Positions 5,134 through 5,846 of a stretch of DNA of 5,846 nucleotides are shown here, in pieces; position 1 is the stretch's first letter; every line of letters starts with the position of its first letter. A program made the position numbers and the translations under genes. The notes under the pieces were generated by a model. The model had not been told where the DNA came from and searched no databases. It saw nothing but the letters and a program-made list of their open reading frames with translations. The stretch is from Clostridiales bacterium (lineage in GTDB: Bacteria; Bacillota; Clostridia; Oscillospirales; Oscillospiraceae). The stretch is from positions 1 to 5,846 of the forward strand of contig JAJQFX010000205.1 in NCBI GenBank assembly GCA_021200895.1. The letters run 5' to 3'.

Positions 5134-5846
5134 TCACTTCTTTTTCTTCGGCTTTTCCCAGGCTTCCACATCGTACTGCGCCATGAAAGCCTCGTACTCG
5201 TCCACCACTTCCTCCGTGGGGCCGATTCTGCGGATGTCGCCATCGTGGAGCCAAATCACCTTTTCGCAGTTGGCGCGAATGGTTTCCGCGCTGTGGGAGA
5301 CGATGACCACCGTCCGGCTCTTCTCGCTGATGAGTTCGGCCATCTTCCGCCCGCTCTTCTTTTTAAAGTGGGCGTCGCCCACGCTCAGCACCTCGTCCAC
5401 CAGAATGATGTCCGTCTTGAGGATGGCCGTAATGGCGAAGCCCAGCTTGGACTGCATACCACTGGAATAGGTGCGCACCGGCTGCTCGATAAACCGGCCA
5501 AGCTCGGAAAATTCGATGATTTCATCGATTTGATCATCGATTTCCGCCTTGGTGAAGCCCAGCAGCAGACCGGAGAGGTAGATATTCTCCCGTCCGGACA
5601 GCTGCATCTGGAAGCCCACGCCCAGCGCCAGCAGGGAAACCGTATTCCCATGCAAATCCACGCTGCCCTTGTCCGGCTCAAAAATACCGGCCAGCACCCG
5701 CAGCAGGGTGGACTTGCCGCTGCCGTTCCGGCCAATCAGGCCGATGATTTTGCCCTTTTCCGCCTCGAAGGAGACGCCGTGGAGGGCCTCGCAATGCTCC
5801 ACGCGGCCCTTCTTCTTAAAGGCATCGTCCTTGAACCCGGAGGCCT
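5134..5846 (-). CDS. ABC transporter ATPase, polysaccharide/teichoic-acid export type (5' end outside window)
   Basis: This is a cytoplasmic nucleotide-binding subunit, probably powering export of a lipid-linked surface polysaccharide through a TagG/Wzm-like permease. Counting from the GTG at 5802, it has Walker A GRNGSGKST (24-32), GRENIYL (70-76), the signature YSSGMQSKLGFA (112-123), Walker B IILVDE (132-137) with D-loop SVGD (140-143), and the switch His170 in IVSHS. The signature variant and the VGDAHFKKKS segment are typical of the TagH/Wzt/RfbE group. The frame stays open from that GTG to the right edge, reading ASGFKDDAFKKKGR just before it. Proteins of this group normally have a further N-terminal strand region before the ALxGVSF motif, so the GTG is probably internal and the gene is cut by the window. 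The C-terminus ends in KPKKKK and lacks the carbohydrate-binding extension of O-antigen Wzt proteins, which favours a TagH-like or short type. glmM follows after 36 bases. Substrate and permease are unknown. Confidence 0.93.
   Translation of the reverse strand, partial: ASGFKDDAFKKKGRVEHCEALHGVSFEAEKGKIIGLIGRNGSGKSTLLRVLAGIFEPDKGSVDLHGNTVSLLALGVGFQMQLSGRENIYLSGLLLGFTKAEIDDQIDEIIEFSELGRFIEQPVRTYSSGMQSKLGFAITAILKTDIILVDEVLSVGDAHFKKKSGRKMAELISEKSRTVVIVSHSAETIRANCEKVIWLHDGDIRRIGPTEEVVDEYEAFMAQYDVEAWEKPKKKK

Noticed and set aside
5515..5545. Repeated ATCGAT-like words inside the ABC ATPase gene
   Set aside because: They are explained by codons for the acidic/isoleucine segment IDDQIDEIIEF, which is normal in this helical region.

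Overview
The window is a stretch of ordinary bacterial core chromosome. The organism is most likely a GC-rich Gram-positive anaerobe of the Clostridia, for example an Oscillospiraceae-type gut bacterium. This placement is inferred from GC-rich codon use in every gene, near-consensus sigma-A promoters, purine-rich Shine-Dalgarno sites, and the character of the proteins (a clostridial-type SEDS protein and a TagH/Wzt-like exporter ATPase). I cannot place it to genus. No mobile element, CRISPR array, tRNA, rRNA or phage gene is visible.

Layout. Bases 1-498 carry no credible gene. They are AT-rich at the left edge, contain an exceptional run of 21 C, and end in two overlapping hairpins. One of these hairpins is a plausible terminator for the leftward operon. 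Bases 499-2349 hold three minus-strand genes, transcribed in the order tsaE, tsaB, upp. They encode two subunits of the machinery that makes the tRNA modification t6A, followed by the pyrimidine-salvage enzyme uracil phosphoribosyltransferase. tsaE and tsaB overlap by 4 bases and tsaB starts with TTG. Bases 2377-2440 hold two back-to-back promoters, both of extended -10 type with 17-base spacers. One drives the tsaE operon leftward. The other drives a SEDS-family (RodA/FtsW-like) peptidoglycan glycosyltransferase gene rightward (2485-3696). A strong hairpin at 3711-3736 separates that gene from the convergent glmM. Bases 3742-5846 hold glmM (phosphoglucosamine mutase) and, 36 bases upstream of it, the 3' part of an ABC-transporter ATPase gene of the polysaccharide or teichoic-acid export type, which runs off the right edge.

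How the genes fit together. The right two thirds has a cell-envelope theme. GlmM makes glucosamine-1-phosphate for UDP-GlcNAc, the SEDS protein polymerises the lipid II made from it, and the ABC ATPase probably powers export of a wall or surface polysaccharide. The left third is housekeeping RNA and nucleotide metabolism. The features that merit a second look are non-coding: the C21 tract flanked by A7 and T7, the mutually exclusive hairpins after upp, and the compact divergent promoter pair. I did not find evidence for a new biological system here.
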